64,000 nt of DNA from Aurelia coerulea (GCA_039566865.1 CM076949.1:17274501-17338500), one strand, 5' to 3'. Numbered from the stretch's first letter, positions 31,701 to 41,867 are shown. Notes: a model not told the origin generated them from the sequence alone. A program made the numbers and translations.

Positions 31701-33105
31701 ATAGACAGACGGACAGACAGACAGACAGGCAGGCAGGCAGACAGACAGAAAAATAAATAAACACATAAACTTTAAAGTGCTTTTTGATAAAATACAACTT
31801 CGTAGGACCGGATCATGAGTGTAAGAGAGCGTATGGGGTGTCAGTAGTACACACATACGACATCATCCTCTCTCAGTCTGTATATTCTGGTATTTTGTTC
31901 TCTCAGTCTGTATATTCTGGTATTTTGTTCTCTCAGTCTGGTATATTCTGGTATTGCTAAAGCAACAAAAACGATACAGTTAACTTGACTCAATAATGTG
32001 ATTTTGGCTGTTTGCATCGAAGACCATCCAAGTACCAAGTTACCGTAAAAGATCATAGCTATATCAAAACAGCGAAGAAAAGAGGGAGAATTGAATGCAC
32101 CGCCATGCATTGACATGCAAACTCCCAGATGAGATAAACAAGGACAGATTTTGAAACGAAATATATCATCAGTTGCTTCTATTGAAACCAGAATTCAGAG
32201 TCATTAGCAATAGACCTTTTAGCTATTCTGAAAAGAATCATAATCAAACAACATTTTGCTACATTTTGTAGAATTTTCGAATGTGCACAATAGTGATAGA
32301 AGCTCTAACGCCACTCGATCGAACGTCGCGTATTAAAATGTATAAAAACGCTCGACCCAGGCTCGTTTATTGCAGAAAAGGGAAATTCTCTCCACAAGCG
32401 CTTCACACAAAAGCGCAAAAGTTGCCCTGAAACCAGTGCGGCCAACTGTCAACTTGTGCACGATGAGTTTATGACAAAAGAATAAGGATAAATCGAACCA
32501 TCTGCCTGGTTTATTTTGTTTATTTGATGTAGCTGAATGTTTTTGATCCCTAAATTTGCAAGAATTGCAATGCCTCGTGCTCGGCTCCTAAATCTTATAA
32601 GCAAAATCCACCAGACAGATCCTTAGATTTGTCCTTGTACTTCACTACAATGCTTGCGTTCTCTTAAAATAAACTTTTGAGAAACACACGGCAACAGTTT
32701 GCCCAGCTGGTTACAGGAAAACTTTTGCGGCTTTGTTTGCTTTGAATTACTAGTTGAGAGAGTTTCCTTTGTCTACAATATCACTACTCATTTTCAATTG
32801 CGTTGAAAATTAAAAAGAGCTATAATGTTACAAAATCTGTCCTTGTCAGTGAGATAGGGTTAAACATTTGGACACTGTGTGTTACTTACCAGCTTGATCT
32901 CCAACTCCATGTAAGGTTTATTTTGGCCAATACTGTCCCCCTCGATTTTCTCTCCTATTCGTGACATCGAGAATGACAATTCATCAGCATCTGGTACAGC
33001 CTGCTCCACAATAATGTCATCGCCTATAGCCTTGCATCCACGTGGCTCCATTCCAATTCTGTTCGGTGTTTCTACATAGCAGTTGTATTCATACATGTTT
33101 TCCAC
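22231..33105 (-). CDS. C2H2 zinc-finger protein, seven fingers, three coding exons
   Basis: A probable sequence-specific DNA-binding nuclear protein. Coding exons 33105-32890, 26900-26524 and 22762-22231 join in phase to 374 codons plus stop. The first 72 residues are acidic and unlike KRAB or BTB. The second exon adds an acidic/Ser-rich stretch, a basic stretch (KGMRKKIRRKPDKEES...KSKVQKK) and finger 1 (CSECERTFTQKSSLIVHQRVH). The join gives the linker HTGVRPYKC, a normal TGEKP-type linker, which supports the splice. Exon 3 carries six more fingers with two linkers of HSGERPYKC/HSGEKPYKC type. A 5' UTR exon is implied by the acceptor attgtttag 12 bases before ATG. No orthologue is assigned. 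The last intron contains the acceptor array, and the earlier one a 4-kb LINE. Confidence 0.88.
22744..25110. repeat. Tandem array, 13 full units of 182-183 bp (14 acceptor copies)
   Basis: The marker GTACGGCCTG starts at 22756, 22939, 23121, 23304, 23486, 23668, 23850, 24032, 24214, 24396, 24578, 24761, 24944 and 25126, so the period is 182-183 bp. Each unit holds the first bases of the zinc-finger exon (PYKCDHC on the - strand), its acceptor, about 35 bp of intron, and the first ~120 bp of the family-X transposon, joined by a short GACGGTGAT filler. Units differ by only a few substitutions. The last unit runs on into the rest of the transposon. Confidence 0.95.
22800..26217. mobile_element. 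Family-X TA-flanked transposon, copy 2, expanded by the array
   Basis: The left end CGGGTGTCCTAAAAATCTAC and right end GAGTACTCTTTGGGACACGC are inverted over about 50 bp, including AAAATCACCAAAATTCAA. The flanks are TA (22798-22799 and 26218-26219). Its left end takes part in the tandem array. The right part is interrupted by a Harbinger-like MITE at 25351-25890. No transposase ORF remains. Confidence 0.8.
25351..25890. mobile_element. Harbinger/Tourist-like MITE, copy 1
   Basis: 540 bp with long TIR GGGGTCAGTCATTTATAACT and its complement, flanked by TAA on both sides (25348-25350 and 25891-25893). A copy in the opposite internal orientation lies at 53694-54228 with TTA flanks. A 3-bp TWA duplication fits PIF/Harbinger. 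Confidence 0.8.
26524..26900 (-). CDS. Zinc-finger gene, coding exon 2 (finger 1)
   Basis: 125 codons plus two bases, from EGCEGTEVVQG to HTGV and the AG of a split Arg codon. The acceptor is tcttttttaaag and the donor gtgagg. Acidic then strongly basic composition, followed by one C2H2 finger. Confidence 0.82.
27472..31051 (-). pseudogene. LINE polyprotein: 2A-like leader, AP endonuclease, reverse transcriptase; one frameshift
   Basis: The main frame 31051-27821 gives 1076 residues. Residues 1-90 are hydrophobic and unlike known ORFs, followed by the 2A-like GDVETNPGP (95-103). The AP endonuclease follows: WNLNSI 111-116, VETHLD around 143, VVIYRSPS 213-220, GDFN 252-255 and CIDLIFTD. The RT has NYRPISLLP, SKAFDRVWH, GVPQGSILGP and FADD 783-786. 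The frame ends just after IIRPPS at a C7 run (27848-27854). The other frame then continues GIHDPRGLSYLSQIRVGLSK to a CPSNDGIEDAEHFLLLCPSF motif and a stop at 27472. One base in the C-run is therefore the only visible lesion, and it could be a sequencing error. Confidence 0.88.
30743..30769 (-). other. 2A-like ribosome-skipping motif
   Basis: Encodes GDVETNPGP, matching the DxExNPGP core of 2A and 2A-like sequences. These are known from several APE-type non-LTR retrotransposons of invertebrates. It is preceded by an LLS segment and a hydrophobic stretch (residues 62-77). If active, it would release the leader from the endonuclease-RT protein during translation. Confidence 0.85.
31111..31474 (-). 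other. Intron of the zinc-finger gene, nothing recognised
   Basis: An AT-rich stretch between two LINE insertions, with no exon or RNA seen. Confidence 0.4.
31697..31765. repeat. (CAGA)n/(CAGG)n microsatellite
   Basis: Runs of agac, aggc and aaat units inside a LINE 3'-UTR fragment. Confidence 0.9.
31866..31960. repeat. Minisatellite, about 30-bp unit, three copies
   Basis: 'ctctcagtctgtatattctg' followed by 'gtattttgtt' is repeated three times, the last with a small insertion. Confidence 0.9.
32213..32385. mobile_element. MITE fragment with AATAGACCTTTTAGCTATTC end
   Basis: The end motif AATAGACCTTTTAGCTATTC and the block 'ttcgaatgtgcacaatagtg' match 58449-58562. A third partial copy is at 47636-47690. 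All share an 'acgctcga.ccaggctc' core. Confidence 0.6.
32890..33105 (-). CDS. Zinc-finger gene, coding exon 1
   Basis: 72 codons from MENMYEYNCYVETPNR to MELEIKL. The donor is gtaagt, phase 0. The Met is chosen because it follows the acceptor attgtttag by 12 bases, and the frame joins exon 2 without a stop. Confidence 0.75.
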
Positions 33106-33624
33106 CGACTAAACAATATGGTGCTGAAAAACATATGGTCATGAGACAAGAACTATTAGATTCCTTATGTTGACACCAAGAAAACTTGATGGAAACAGAA
33201 TAAGAATGTTATTCTGGATTTTATAAGGAATTTTGATGATCATATGTTAAACTAAATAGCACATGCTTTGCTGCTTCGTTTTTGCACAAGTGAAGGCTAT
33301 ATCATTAAAGGGTCTTTTCTATATTTTCACAATCAGAAACTGGCAAGCAAACGCTTTGCTTTGGAGCTCAAATTTTTTATAAACTTCCCAAGACCTTCGG
33401 ACAAAAAATGCGTTTTAAGAAGTTTTATGTCTCGTTCTGTCCTCCTTTTTAGTTTAGGTCCTTGACTGATGACAGAATTATATTCTGAAATATAAACCTA
33501 TAAATGTTACTTAATTATAAGTTACATCTCAATAATTTTGCTATAGTGTAACGTTGAAGAGGGTCTAGCCACTCGAGAAAAAAGGCAGCAATTTGGTCTT
33601 TTGCGCATTCAATTTTTATTTCAG

Positions 33625-33662
33625 TGCTGACTAGTTTCGCCCACTAGGGAATCTTCAGAGCA
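33625..33662 (-). ncRNA. Hammerhead ribozyme motif 1 (Penelope-type)
   Basis: On the - strand: stem I TGCT, core CTGAAGA, stem II CCC-TAGT-GGG, core GAAA with C, short palindromic stem III ACTAGT, then C as the cleavage base and AGCA closing stem I. All hammerhead core bases (CUGANGA, GAA, UH) are present. A minimal palindromic stem III is known from hammerheads of Penelope-like elements and retrozymes, where dimers are thought to act. The surrounding 33590-33720 has no coding part. Confidence 0.75.
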
Positions 33663-33944
33663 ACTAACTCATTCAATAAGTTTGATTATATATCAAATGA
33701 TTTGATAATCAACAGCCAGGAATTCGAAAAAGAGGATCTAGGACGTTTGGAGAGAGTATCAATCAACAAGGTGTCAGAAAATAATGATGAAATTTAGTAC
33801 AAAGTTAAAAGAGATGAAAATGGAAACGGACGTATTGAGGGACAATTTGGTAATTTGACAATTTGACAACAAGGTAATAAACTTATTTGTAGTCAGAAAA
33901 ACCGCAACACGACAAAAAAAACAAATATGCGAAAATATATATTT

Positions 33945-33985
33945 TACCAATATTTCGTCCTACCATGCAGGACTTCTTCAGGGCA
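33945..33985 (-). ncRNA. Hammerhead ribozyme motif 2 (Penelope-type)
   Basis: On the - strand: stem I TGCC, core CTGAAGA, one A, stem II GTCCT...AGGAC with a 7-nt loop, core GAAA, minimal stem III ATAT, cleavage base T and GGTA closing stem I (one G-T pair). The five-base stem II is perfect. It lies about 300 bp from motif 1 in the same orientation, as repeated pLTR-like ends of a Penelope-like element would. No RT or GIY-YIG coding part was seen nearby. Confidence 0.8.
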
Positions 33986-34102
33986 GTTATGTGACAGTAA
34001 TATTGTTCAGAATTTAAATATGTACAGCGATTTGAAAAGGAGAGGTTACAAGTGATTGGTTAGATATGATGGCTACGCAGAGGTTATATCGGTTAAGTTT
34101 AA

Positions 34103-34956
34103 CCCTATTACTACCGGGCTTTTTCGACCATCGTAGTGCCCCCCCCCCCCCCCCTCCGTAACTTCGCCAATATTGCAGTTATGAGGATGAAACTTAGTAC
34201 AATGGTGTATAGGAACAAAATCTACACAATAGGCTACTTTTTCAATTCTTCATTACATCCATGACGTCACAATGACGTCATAATTGAGGAAAATTGAACT
34301 TTTTGCTTACTATTATATTGGCAATATTTAAGTTCTTAGTTGATAATATCTTTCATACTGCTACTAGGATGTATCCCAAAGCATCATTGAATAAAAATTG
34401 GCAATGAAATGTCAATTTAAGCTTGTTATTTATATCATATATTCATCATTTATTTGCATCAGTTTGTCATTGTTTCATTTAAACCCCTAATTACTGATGA
34501 AAATTCTCTAAAATGCCTTAAAATTGTTCATAACAATTAATAGAACCAATTTTGACCATGTAAAGTTATCTAATACATTTGCTATTATATATATGATGTC
34601 ATAAACTTTGATGACGTTATGAACGTTAAATTTGTTGACGTCATAAAAAATGGATAAAACTATACATCATCTGAAAGCTCTCATTGAGATCTATCGAATG
34701 GTGGTATTCTCGATGTTCTACGACCATCCGTGTTAAAACTGGACTCGCTTCTTTAATTGTCTGGCTGACCAGGTGTTGAAAAGACGTTGGTCACGTGATC
34801 AGTATCTACCATTTTGAAAAAAATTACAAATTTTAATTAGTCCATGAACCTTTAGGAAAAGTCGCAAAGTTTCAGCTCTTTATCTTTTGAACTGACGACA
34901 CTACATCAAATAAACTTTGCCGCGGGCACTTTGTGCCCCCCCTGGTAGTAATAGGG
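34103..34956. mobile_element. TTAA-flanked piggyBac-like MITE
   Basis: 854 bp with ends CCCTATTACTACC and GGTAGTAATAGGG, flanked by TTAA on both sides (34099-34102 and 34957-34960). TTAA with a CCC start is typical of piggyBac. It has a C-run at 34138-34154 and several TGACGTCA-like palindromes inside, but no transposase. Confidence 0.85.
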
Positions 34957-34966
34957 TTAAGAGGGT

Positions 34967-34967
<1 letters not shown>

Positions 34968-34998
<31 letters not shown>

Positions 34999-35074
34999 TG
35001 TATGTATGTATGTATGTATGTATGTATGTATGTATGTATGTATGTATGTATGTATGTATGTATGTATGTATGTA
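34968..35074. repeat. (ATGT)n microsatellite, about 26 units
   Basis: Uninterrupted tatg units. It lies where the 3' tail of the - strand LINE at 35085-36011 is expected and was probably seeded by that tail. The (YVCM)n/(HTYI)n ORFs are artefacts. Confidence 0.97.
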
Positions 35075-35084
35075 TATATCATTT

Positions 35085-36011
35085 GCCACAATTTATTTAC
35101 AGTATTTACAAGTTATATAATATAAAAATAGAAAAACACCCCTAATTACAGTGGCAGCGATAGCATTAAAAGGTCAAGATGACCTTAATTCCATAATGGT
35201 CCCCTTAGAGGTACTGGTACAACGAAAAACGTAAGAAAAAATATATACAAAACTGTAGTTTGCTTTCGGTATAAAACATGGTTTATAGGACCATACCATG
35301 ATCGGGAGAGATGATGACAAGTCTTAATAGAAGACATATATGCCATCTTCCTCTTTTTGTATGTTTTGGAAAAAATTCTCTTTGATCTTATGTTTGAATG
35401 TGTTGATATTGTTTGTTGATTTAATCTCTGATGAAAGACTATTCCATGTTTTGGGCCCTAGATAAGATAGAAATTTTTGTCCAGCAGTAGTTTTGCGAAA
35501 TGGAATATCCAATTTGAACTTGGACCTTCGTGTTGTTCGACCCTGGTTGACTGGACGGAATATCTAAGCACTGTATGCTGGGGCAGTTTCTCTGAAAAAC
35601 TTCATTATGTTGACACAGACACATTGATCCATCCTGTTCTTTGTAGGGAGCCAATCTATAGACTTGAATTCTGTGACCCCAATATGTGCTGTGTTTTTTA
35701 AATCGAGGTAAAAAGGAATGCATTTGTTTTTGTGCCGTCTGAATTTTTTTGGACAGCCTCTTATTCAACCCTGGATACCAAGAAGTGAATGCATAATCAA
35801 AATGAGGTTGAATAAGAGCATTTAAAAGCAACCTGCGAAGGGATTTATCCAGGAAGTTTTGTTTCCTGTATAGGAATTTTAGCTTGCCATTTATTTTTCC
35901 GAGCATCTTAGACGCCATCGACTCCCCAGAGAGATTTTCATCTAGGACACATCCCAGATATGTGACTGTTGAATGCTGTTTAATCCTTATGTCACCTCTC
36001 CTAATGTCCAA
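35085..36011 (-). pseudogene. 5'-truncated LINE, C-terminal RT part, frameshifted
   Basis: Frame 36011-35439 reads YLGCVLDENLSGESMASKMLGKINGKLKFLYRKQ and then LNALIQPHFDYAFTSWYPGL, a LINE RT thumb/connection region. It then shifts frame. A second frame (35512-35324) gives MDIPFRKTTAGQKFLSYLGPKTWNSLSSEIK, the usual C-terminal end. The 3' UTR with 'ggtccccttagaggtac' lies at 35140-35215, with an ATGT tail. At least one frameshift makes it non-coding. Confidence 0.85.
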
Positions 36012-36099
36012 CTTTTCAAGTTCTTGCTTTTTTTTTGTCCAAAGAGAATGGAAAATTATATTATTTTATATTATGTAGTAATGATAATAATATCAATAT

Positions 36100-37190
36100 A
36101 ATTAGTTATTATGTTAGTGTATTGTAAGAAAATAACAACGATAATAGTAATAATAATGATGGTGATAATATGAGTAAGGATAGGTAAGATCAGAGAGTGA
36201 GTAGCCTGCGTGCAGCCTCAGTAATTATGCAGATCCTCAGCTTCACGAAACCATGCTTTTGGTGTCTTTCGAGACTTTCGTAAGAATTCACAAATTATCA
36301 ATTTCTTTTAGATTCCACATCCACAATGAACAAGATCAAGAACTAACTTTTTCGCAAAAACATTCTACTCTACAGGCGTTCAAATCGTTCTGCATGGGCT
36401 AAATTGTTGACCAACGCTTTTCCCCTTCGATGTCGAAAAGTAAACAGAAATATAAAATTCGAGTGCAGGAAATCTAGCCTAGCTTTTTCAATCAAACTTG
36501 GCAAAGTTGTAGATCAACTACCTAGCTACAGATGGAACGAAAAAAAATCGAAACTTTTTCCAGTAGTTTTGGATGTAAATCCACTTTTCTGAAATCAGCA
36601 AAAAGATTTGAGCAAGGATTTGCGAATCCAGGGTTGACGGAAACATTGCAATTCGTGCATCTCTCGATTGCCCAGATTATATAAAACAACATCCTCTTTA
36701 CCGCTTTTCGATAGGCCGAATAATATTGGAGAAATTAACTGTTTTCTGAGGAGAGTGGTTTTGCGAAACGGCATCTCGCTGTGCGCTAGAGCGGAAAGCA
36801 GAGTTACCTTAAATAATCTTAGATCTGATCGCATAATTGTTATAAATTATTACAATTATTACAATTATTATCACAGCTTTTCGGTCTGAATTGAAGTCTT
36901 ATTTCATTGATTCATAAAGCACATTGGTGTAACGTCACTAAATGTTATAGAAATCATTATTTCTCATGCTGAAGTATCTCACTGGTTACTGGTTGTCGTT
37001 CTAAATATAAATTTATTTGTTTTGTTTTTCGTTTAAATGGGGGGGGGGGGTCTCACTCAATTAGTTAGAGAGCTCCTCTTTAATCAATTGATCTTAAATA
37101 CAATAATGTAAAGTAATTTATATTTCATTTTTAGTCAGTACTGTTAACATTTAGTTTGTAATGTTGTAATGTATTTAGTTGTTGAGTGTA
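36100..37190. other. Repeat-derived stretch with simple-sequence runs
   Basis: TAA/TAATTA-rich runs (36060-36180 and 36838-36872) and a G-run (37037-37047). Sequence either side of the insertion at 37191 ('gtatttagttgttgagtg' and 'tttgttgaaaatagg', ending in 'actgaaactgaaactg') looks like a LINE 3' UTR on +, but I could not secure a coding part. Confidence 0.4.
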
Positions 37191-37973
37191 CAGGGTGTCC
37201 CAAAAACATGTGCGCTGTTTGAGTGGCTTCTGCGGAGCAGCCATAAATCCAATTTTTCTGTCTTTAAGATTCTTGACAGAAGAGACTTCAAATTAAAGGT
37301 TGATACCAAGTTTGAGTAAATCTGATCACTAGTTGCTGATTTATGGAGCAAGAAAGCCTAAATTATTGACTGCCTCAAAACCAGAGGATTCATTATTCTC
37401 CATTGCATTAAAATCAACGAAATTGATTGAAAAAACATACCTAGCCCTGTTTTCTGATGTTCATAAGTGAGACAGATAGCCATACATTGAATTTTGTGAC
37501 AACGAAGAATATTGAACATATCTAGGGTTGCTAGGAATGGAAATGTGCAACACAAGTGCTTCAGGCCATGGCATGCCTCCATCAGATATTTTGCTTCTCA
37601 AAAGTGATAAAGTCGTTTTAAGTCAACAATATTGCGTTCAGCATGCTGCTTGGTCGATATTCTTGAAGAATATGGTCATTAATTACCCCTAAACACGTTC
37701 CCTGGCATAACTGTAAAGTTTAAGTTCATTTAATGTTAAAATTCAAGTTATAAGGTTAAGTACGGAGATAAAATCCTCTGGTTTTGAAGCAACGAGTGAT
37801 TGTGACTTTCTTTCTCAATAAATCAGCAACCACTTATTAGATTTACACAAACTTGTTGCCAAACTCTAAGTTGAAATCTCTTCTATTCACAAATCTGAAA
37901 AACAAGAAAGTTAGATTTATGGCTCCTCCACAGTAGCCATTCAAACGGCGCACATGTTTTTTGGGACACCCTG
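37191..37973. mobile_element. TA-flanked MITE with CAGGGTGTCCCAAAA ends
   Basis: 783 bp. The inverted ends CAGGGTGTCCCAAAAACATG and CATGTTTTTTGGGACACCCTG are flanked by TA (37189-37190 and 37974-37975). The inverted arms extend about 200 bp with indels, e.g. 'aaaccagaggatt' against 'aatcctctggttt'. Confidence 0.85.
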
Positions 37974-38154
37974 TATTTGTTGAAAATAGGCTTGATTGAT
38001 GATGAATGAAAACTGAAACTGAAACTGAAAACTGTAAAGGAAGCATACAAGGGAGAGGGGGGGGGGGGATTTTCCTTAAAAAAATGAAACACCTTGACTT
38101 TGCCGATTTAGTCATATTTTGGTTTAGATCTTAAATAACAAAGGCCTCATTATC

Positions 38155-38580
38155 ATGTGGAGTTCCAGAAGGATTTATTCTTGGCCCACCCATTTGCCTC
38201 TTATATGTCTTATATGCCTCAGGCAGTTGACTGTGACCTACTTTTATATGCAGATGACTCCTGACTTGTATTCCATGACATTAACGTCAATGAAATAGAA
38301 AAGCAACTGAATAAAAATTTCAATTCCCATTGTGATTGGTACAGTATGTTGATTACAAACTAAAGTCCTGCTAGCCATTGATAGACAGGTTTTCATCAAG
38401 AGTACAACTCAGTGAAATGAATGTTTCACTGAAATGTATTGTTTAATCTTGATGTCACCTCTTCTGATGTCAAGTTTTTTACTGCCAGTTTGTATATTTC
38501 TTCTGCCAAAAAATATGGACTTCATTTTGTCCTCTCAAAGTGAATTGGGTAAGCATGGCAGGCAAAGCTTCCTATAGAAA
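38155..38580. pseudogene. Decayed LINE RT fragment plus an inverted second fragment
   Basis: On +, about 38158-38345, frames read CGVPEGFILGP and then a YADD-like region (ttttatatgcagatgac), with stops and indels. At 38430-38580 the sequence switches strand: 'gtttaatcttgatgtcacctc' matches 35970-36000 of the - strand LINE. Two different LINE remnants lie head to head. Confidence 0.65.
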
Positions 38581-38589
38581 GCAAAAATT

Positions 38590-39540
38590 TCTTGGGTGTG
38601 TGTTTTTAAATTGTCTGTAGCATTAAATGTAAAATTGTATGTACAGTAGTTTAATTCTTATTTTTTGGTCACGGAGTGCACCATTGTGATCTGTCTGGGG
38701 AAAAGAGTATTTCTGGCCAGCCCCCTGTCTCATATCATATCTCCTCCCATCCTGCTTTGCGAGACGAGCAAAGGAAGTGATGAAATGAGCAAAGGAAGTG
38801 AATCTGATTGGATCAAGCTGATAAAAGAAAAAATATCACAAATATATGACAGGACAAGCAAGGACGGACTGGGGCACCTTACAACAGGAAACAAGAGAGT
38901 TTTTTATAACTCTTTGTCATGCAAAGTTCAAGCATTGCCGCCATTATCGCAGAGCAAAGCGTTTGCTTATTTACATTTCCTGACCAGGATGAATAGACAT
39001 TTTGATAGCTACAGTATGGTATTCATATCATAGAAATATTCCAAATGTGTCAATGAAATGAGACCTGCTTCCAAACAATCAAAACAATATTGATAAGAGC
39101 TAAATTTGAGGTGAAGGAAACCTTGGAACAAAATGAGAAGAAAACTTTAGTATAAAATGGTACTCGTTCTCTGTGAATACTGATATAACTCAAAGAGGGG
39201 CTATTGGTCTGGGGCGAGCACAGGACATTTTTAGTGATAAAATGTGGAGTATACATATTTCAAGGGGTTTTTAGATATACCAAATGTTTCCAAATCGATG
39301 CACGTAGTGACCTACAGTACACTACCTCTAAAATTTCTTTGATTATCTAAGGTTATATGGTAAATGTTTGCAACACAAGATTTGGTTTTGCTCTCCCTAA
39401 AAGCCAAACTAATAAAGGAATATAGTTAAACTATACATCATTTATGCACAAGAACGTGGGGATTCTAAACATATCAAAATAATTGGCAAATATTGTAAAA
39501 TGACATTTTCCAGGCAAATGTAGTACTTAAAAGTATGTAC
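38590..39540. other. Intergenic stretch, nothing secure
   Basis: An open frame at 38665-39033 (122 residues, KGSDEMSKGSESDWIKLIKEK...) shows no recognisable domain. It includes the duplicated phrase 'gagcaaaggaagtga'. No other feature was seen. Confidence 0.35.
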
Positions 39541-39546
39541 CACCTT

Positions 39547-39844
39547 CAAAAAGCTATTTTGTACCCTTGCGTTTGAGGTACCAAAATCTGACTTATATCA
39601 GCAGGAAGTGCAGATCCTAAGCTTCCAAAGAGTGTCTGAGATTTTTAAAATTCCTCCTCCCCTTAAAACTATAGGCTATCGAAAATTGGCAAATAATATT
39701 TCTGCCCTCCCACAGCCGTATACAAAAGGAGGACCAGGGGACATACAAAGATTTTGGGACATACTTTGCTAGTGTCAAGGCTGCTGGCCGTGTGCAAATT
39801 TTTGAGCCATTTGATTGGTTGAAAGGGTACAAAATAGCTTTTTG
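39547..39844. repeat. Small inverted-repeat element, perfect 22-bp arms
   Basis: A 22-base arm containing AAAAAGCTATTTTGTACCCT (39547-39568) is matched exactly by its complement at 39823-39844. This is a MITE-like structure of about 300 bp. No target duplication was identified. Confidence 0.7.
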
Positions 39845-39929
39845 TACCTGTACCTCATGGATCTGTGAGTCCTGAGAAAACAGGACTTTATTCATGGAAC
39901 TTGCAATGTACACATCGGGATCAGGTTAG

Positions 39930-40096
39930 AGACGTAGGAACTGGGGGGCACTGGGGGCACGTGCCACCCCCCTAAGATTTTGCAATAAACAAAGAAGTGC
40001 CTTTTTTATTTTCAGGAAGTGCCCTTTCAGGGTAATGAAAAAGGTGCCCTTGAAGTGTTGTGCCCCTCCAAGTTTGAGATGCTTCCTACGTCCCTG
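39930..40096. mobile_element. Short MITE with GACGTAGGAA ends
   Basis: The 'gacgtaggaactgggg' side and the 'cttcctacgtc' side are inverted. The interior is rich in 'gtgccc' and 'gggggcac'. An analogous small element with GCGTAGGAG/CTACGCC ends lies at 55563-55737. Confidence 0.65.
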
Positions 40097-40439
40097 ATCA
40101 GTTGTAACCCACAGCGTAATCCGCGTCAAACCAGTTAGGCTTAAAAAGTAATTTACCCATATAAACAAAGGAATTGGTACACATAGTGTGGTTTCATATT
40201 TGTTTTCAAGCATGCGAGCGGCTTAATAGGTAAAAAATATAGGATTAAAATTTGAACCACATTGGAAAACTTTGTGCGAAAAATTTTAGTTTCTTTCTTT
40301 TAATACGATTTTACCCTTTTAAACATTTCTGTTACTTCCAAAGATGGTATCTTTGTGTTCCTCAAAAGTTGGGCTGTTGAGATTTGAGGAAATCCAAAAA
40401 TCAACATTTTTGGCATATAAACGTTTACCGTAACCTTAA

Positions 40440-40625
40440 CGCCATGGGGTATTCATAGTCTATTGCTCCTCATGGTATAGTTCTCGTAGTATCGTTAAGT
40501 TAGTAGGTAGATTAATCCGTAATTACTGTATATTGCCTACACTTGTAATTGTTTTTTATCCAAAAAATTTAATTAATTTTTTGAATTTTATGTGGCAAAA
40601 TTATACATACATACATATATACATT
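40440..40625 (+). repeat. LINE 3'-UTR fragment (copy of 13800-13985)
   Basis: Shares 'tcatagtctattgctcc' and the following layout with 13800-13985 and ends in an ATACAT tail (40606-40625). Confidence 0.5.
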
Positions 40626-40629
40626 ACTG

Positions 40630-41755
40630 CACATACATAGTACAGTGATATAAGAACCGCTCTATTTTTTATAATTGCTGCTGTAAATCCAGTTTTACTG
40701 TGCAAGCACACCCATGGAACTATTTTCCCACAGTTCTCCGATCGTTATTTGTTGATACATCTTGCTACGATCAGTAGCCTAGTAGATCATTACATTATAT
40801 ATGTAGATGGACAAACGTTCATTAAAGTAGGACTAAAATTGCTATAAACCGGTAGGGCAGCTCAAGTACTTATCTCCTTCTCCTACAAATACTTACTTGA
40901 TCTGCCAGTAATACAGCAAAGAATGAAGCAGCTTTCTTCTGTGCAAAGGGAGCTGCATTGCAGACGAAAACGAAAAATAATTTTTGCAAAATTGATAGCC
41001 TCGTTTCCAATTTGATTTAGGCTCTGCCTGAGCAGTTCAGTCGAACGCGTTGTTCGAATTCGTTTGTTTGCCTTTGGCGGGAAGTTTAAATTGAAGAAGA
41101 ATCAGCCAATCCCATCAAGTTATTTCAAGTCTTGCATCCTGATTGGTCCAGGAACAAATTTGTTCCTGGCGAGAATTTTTTTGCCGTTTTGAGAAGAGTT
41201 AGTCCATAAGGCCCTTGACTGGAGCGACAACAACAACATTAATTCATTTCAATTAGATGAGCGTAAGTTGAGGGTCCTTATGTAGTGAGGCTAGTTATCG
41301 CTATTGAAATACTGCCGGACGCTCCTACCTACGACTCATAATCAAACGCCATTATTTTGAAATGACTATGACTGCCTCGTTTTCGATAAGGGCCTAGGCA
41401 GAAAAGCGCAAAACATGTGTAGTTTTCAAATGAAACACATTGATTTGAAAACTTCACAATTAGATCAGTTAATGCTTAGCGAAAGCAGCAAAATAGTACC
41501 TACGTACAAAATTTGATATTGTCGCCAACTGTTTTCATGGTATTCTTGTTCATAAGACCTTGTTCTGTCCGGCCAAGCTTCTTGAAACTCTGCTTTGAGC
41601 TTCGAGTTTCCGTTGGTCAACATCAATCAATCGAATTTGCAGAGATTCTAATGGCGTTGTATTTGGTTGTATACTTTGTACATGACTGTGTATAGCAGCC
41701 TCGCTCCCAAGGGCGTTCAAAAGTGAAAAAAGTCAGTCCAAAAATATTGCTGTAA
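40630..41755. other. Intergenic stretch, nothing recognised
   Basis: Short ORFs only. Scattered 'gactcat' motifs suggest decayed ends of the 19045-type element. Confidence 0.35.
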
Positions 41756-41757
41756 TA

Positions 41758-41842
41758 TTATGAGTCCCAGTAAGAGCGGTCTCGGTCTGGCGTAATAGTC
41801 TCGTTTTGGATAGTGATTACTGGGACTCATCGTAATCAGTCT
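41758..41842. repeat. Hairpin remnant of the 19045-type TIR family
   Basis: ATGAGTCCCAGTAA (from about 41760) and TTACTGGGACTCAT (41816-41829) are inverted, and 'cgtaatcagtcta' resembles the right terminus at 19587-19599. The LINE at 41855 inserted right beside it. Confidence 0.6.
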
Positions 41843-41867
41843 ATGTGCCTGCTATCAATCCACAAAA

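Larger units (their letters stand above)
31475..31960 (-). mobile_element. LINE 3'-end fragment, same family as 35085-36011
   Basis: 'tttgcca', then 'ggcag.gatagcattaaaagg', then 'ttccat.atggtccc' match 35085-35210 in order. Later 'taggacc...catga' and 'catcttcctct'-like parts match 35280-35350. The (ATGT)n tail lies at 31475-31490. Internal expansions are listed separately. Confidence 0.65.

Noticed and set aside
34901..35145. Open frames on both strands encoding (YVCM)n and (HTYI)n
   Set aside because: They are readings of an ATGT microsatellite, not proteins.
38665..39033. 122-residue gene
   Set aside because: No domain or neighbour support. It contains a local duplication and lies among LINE remnants.
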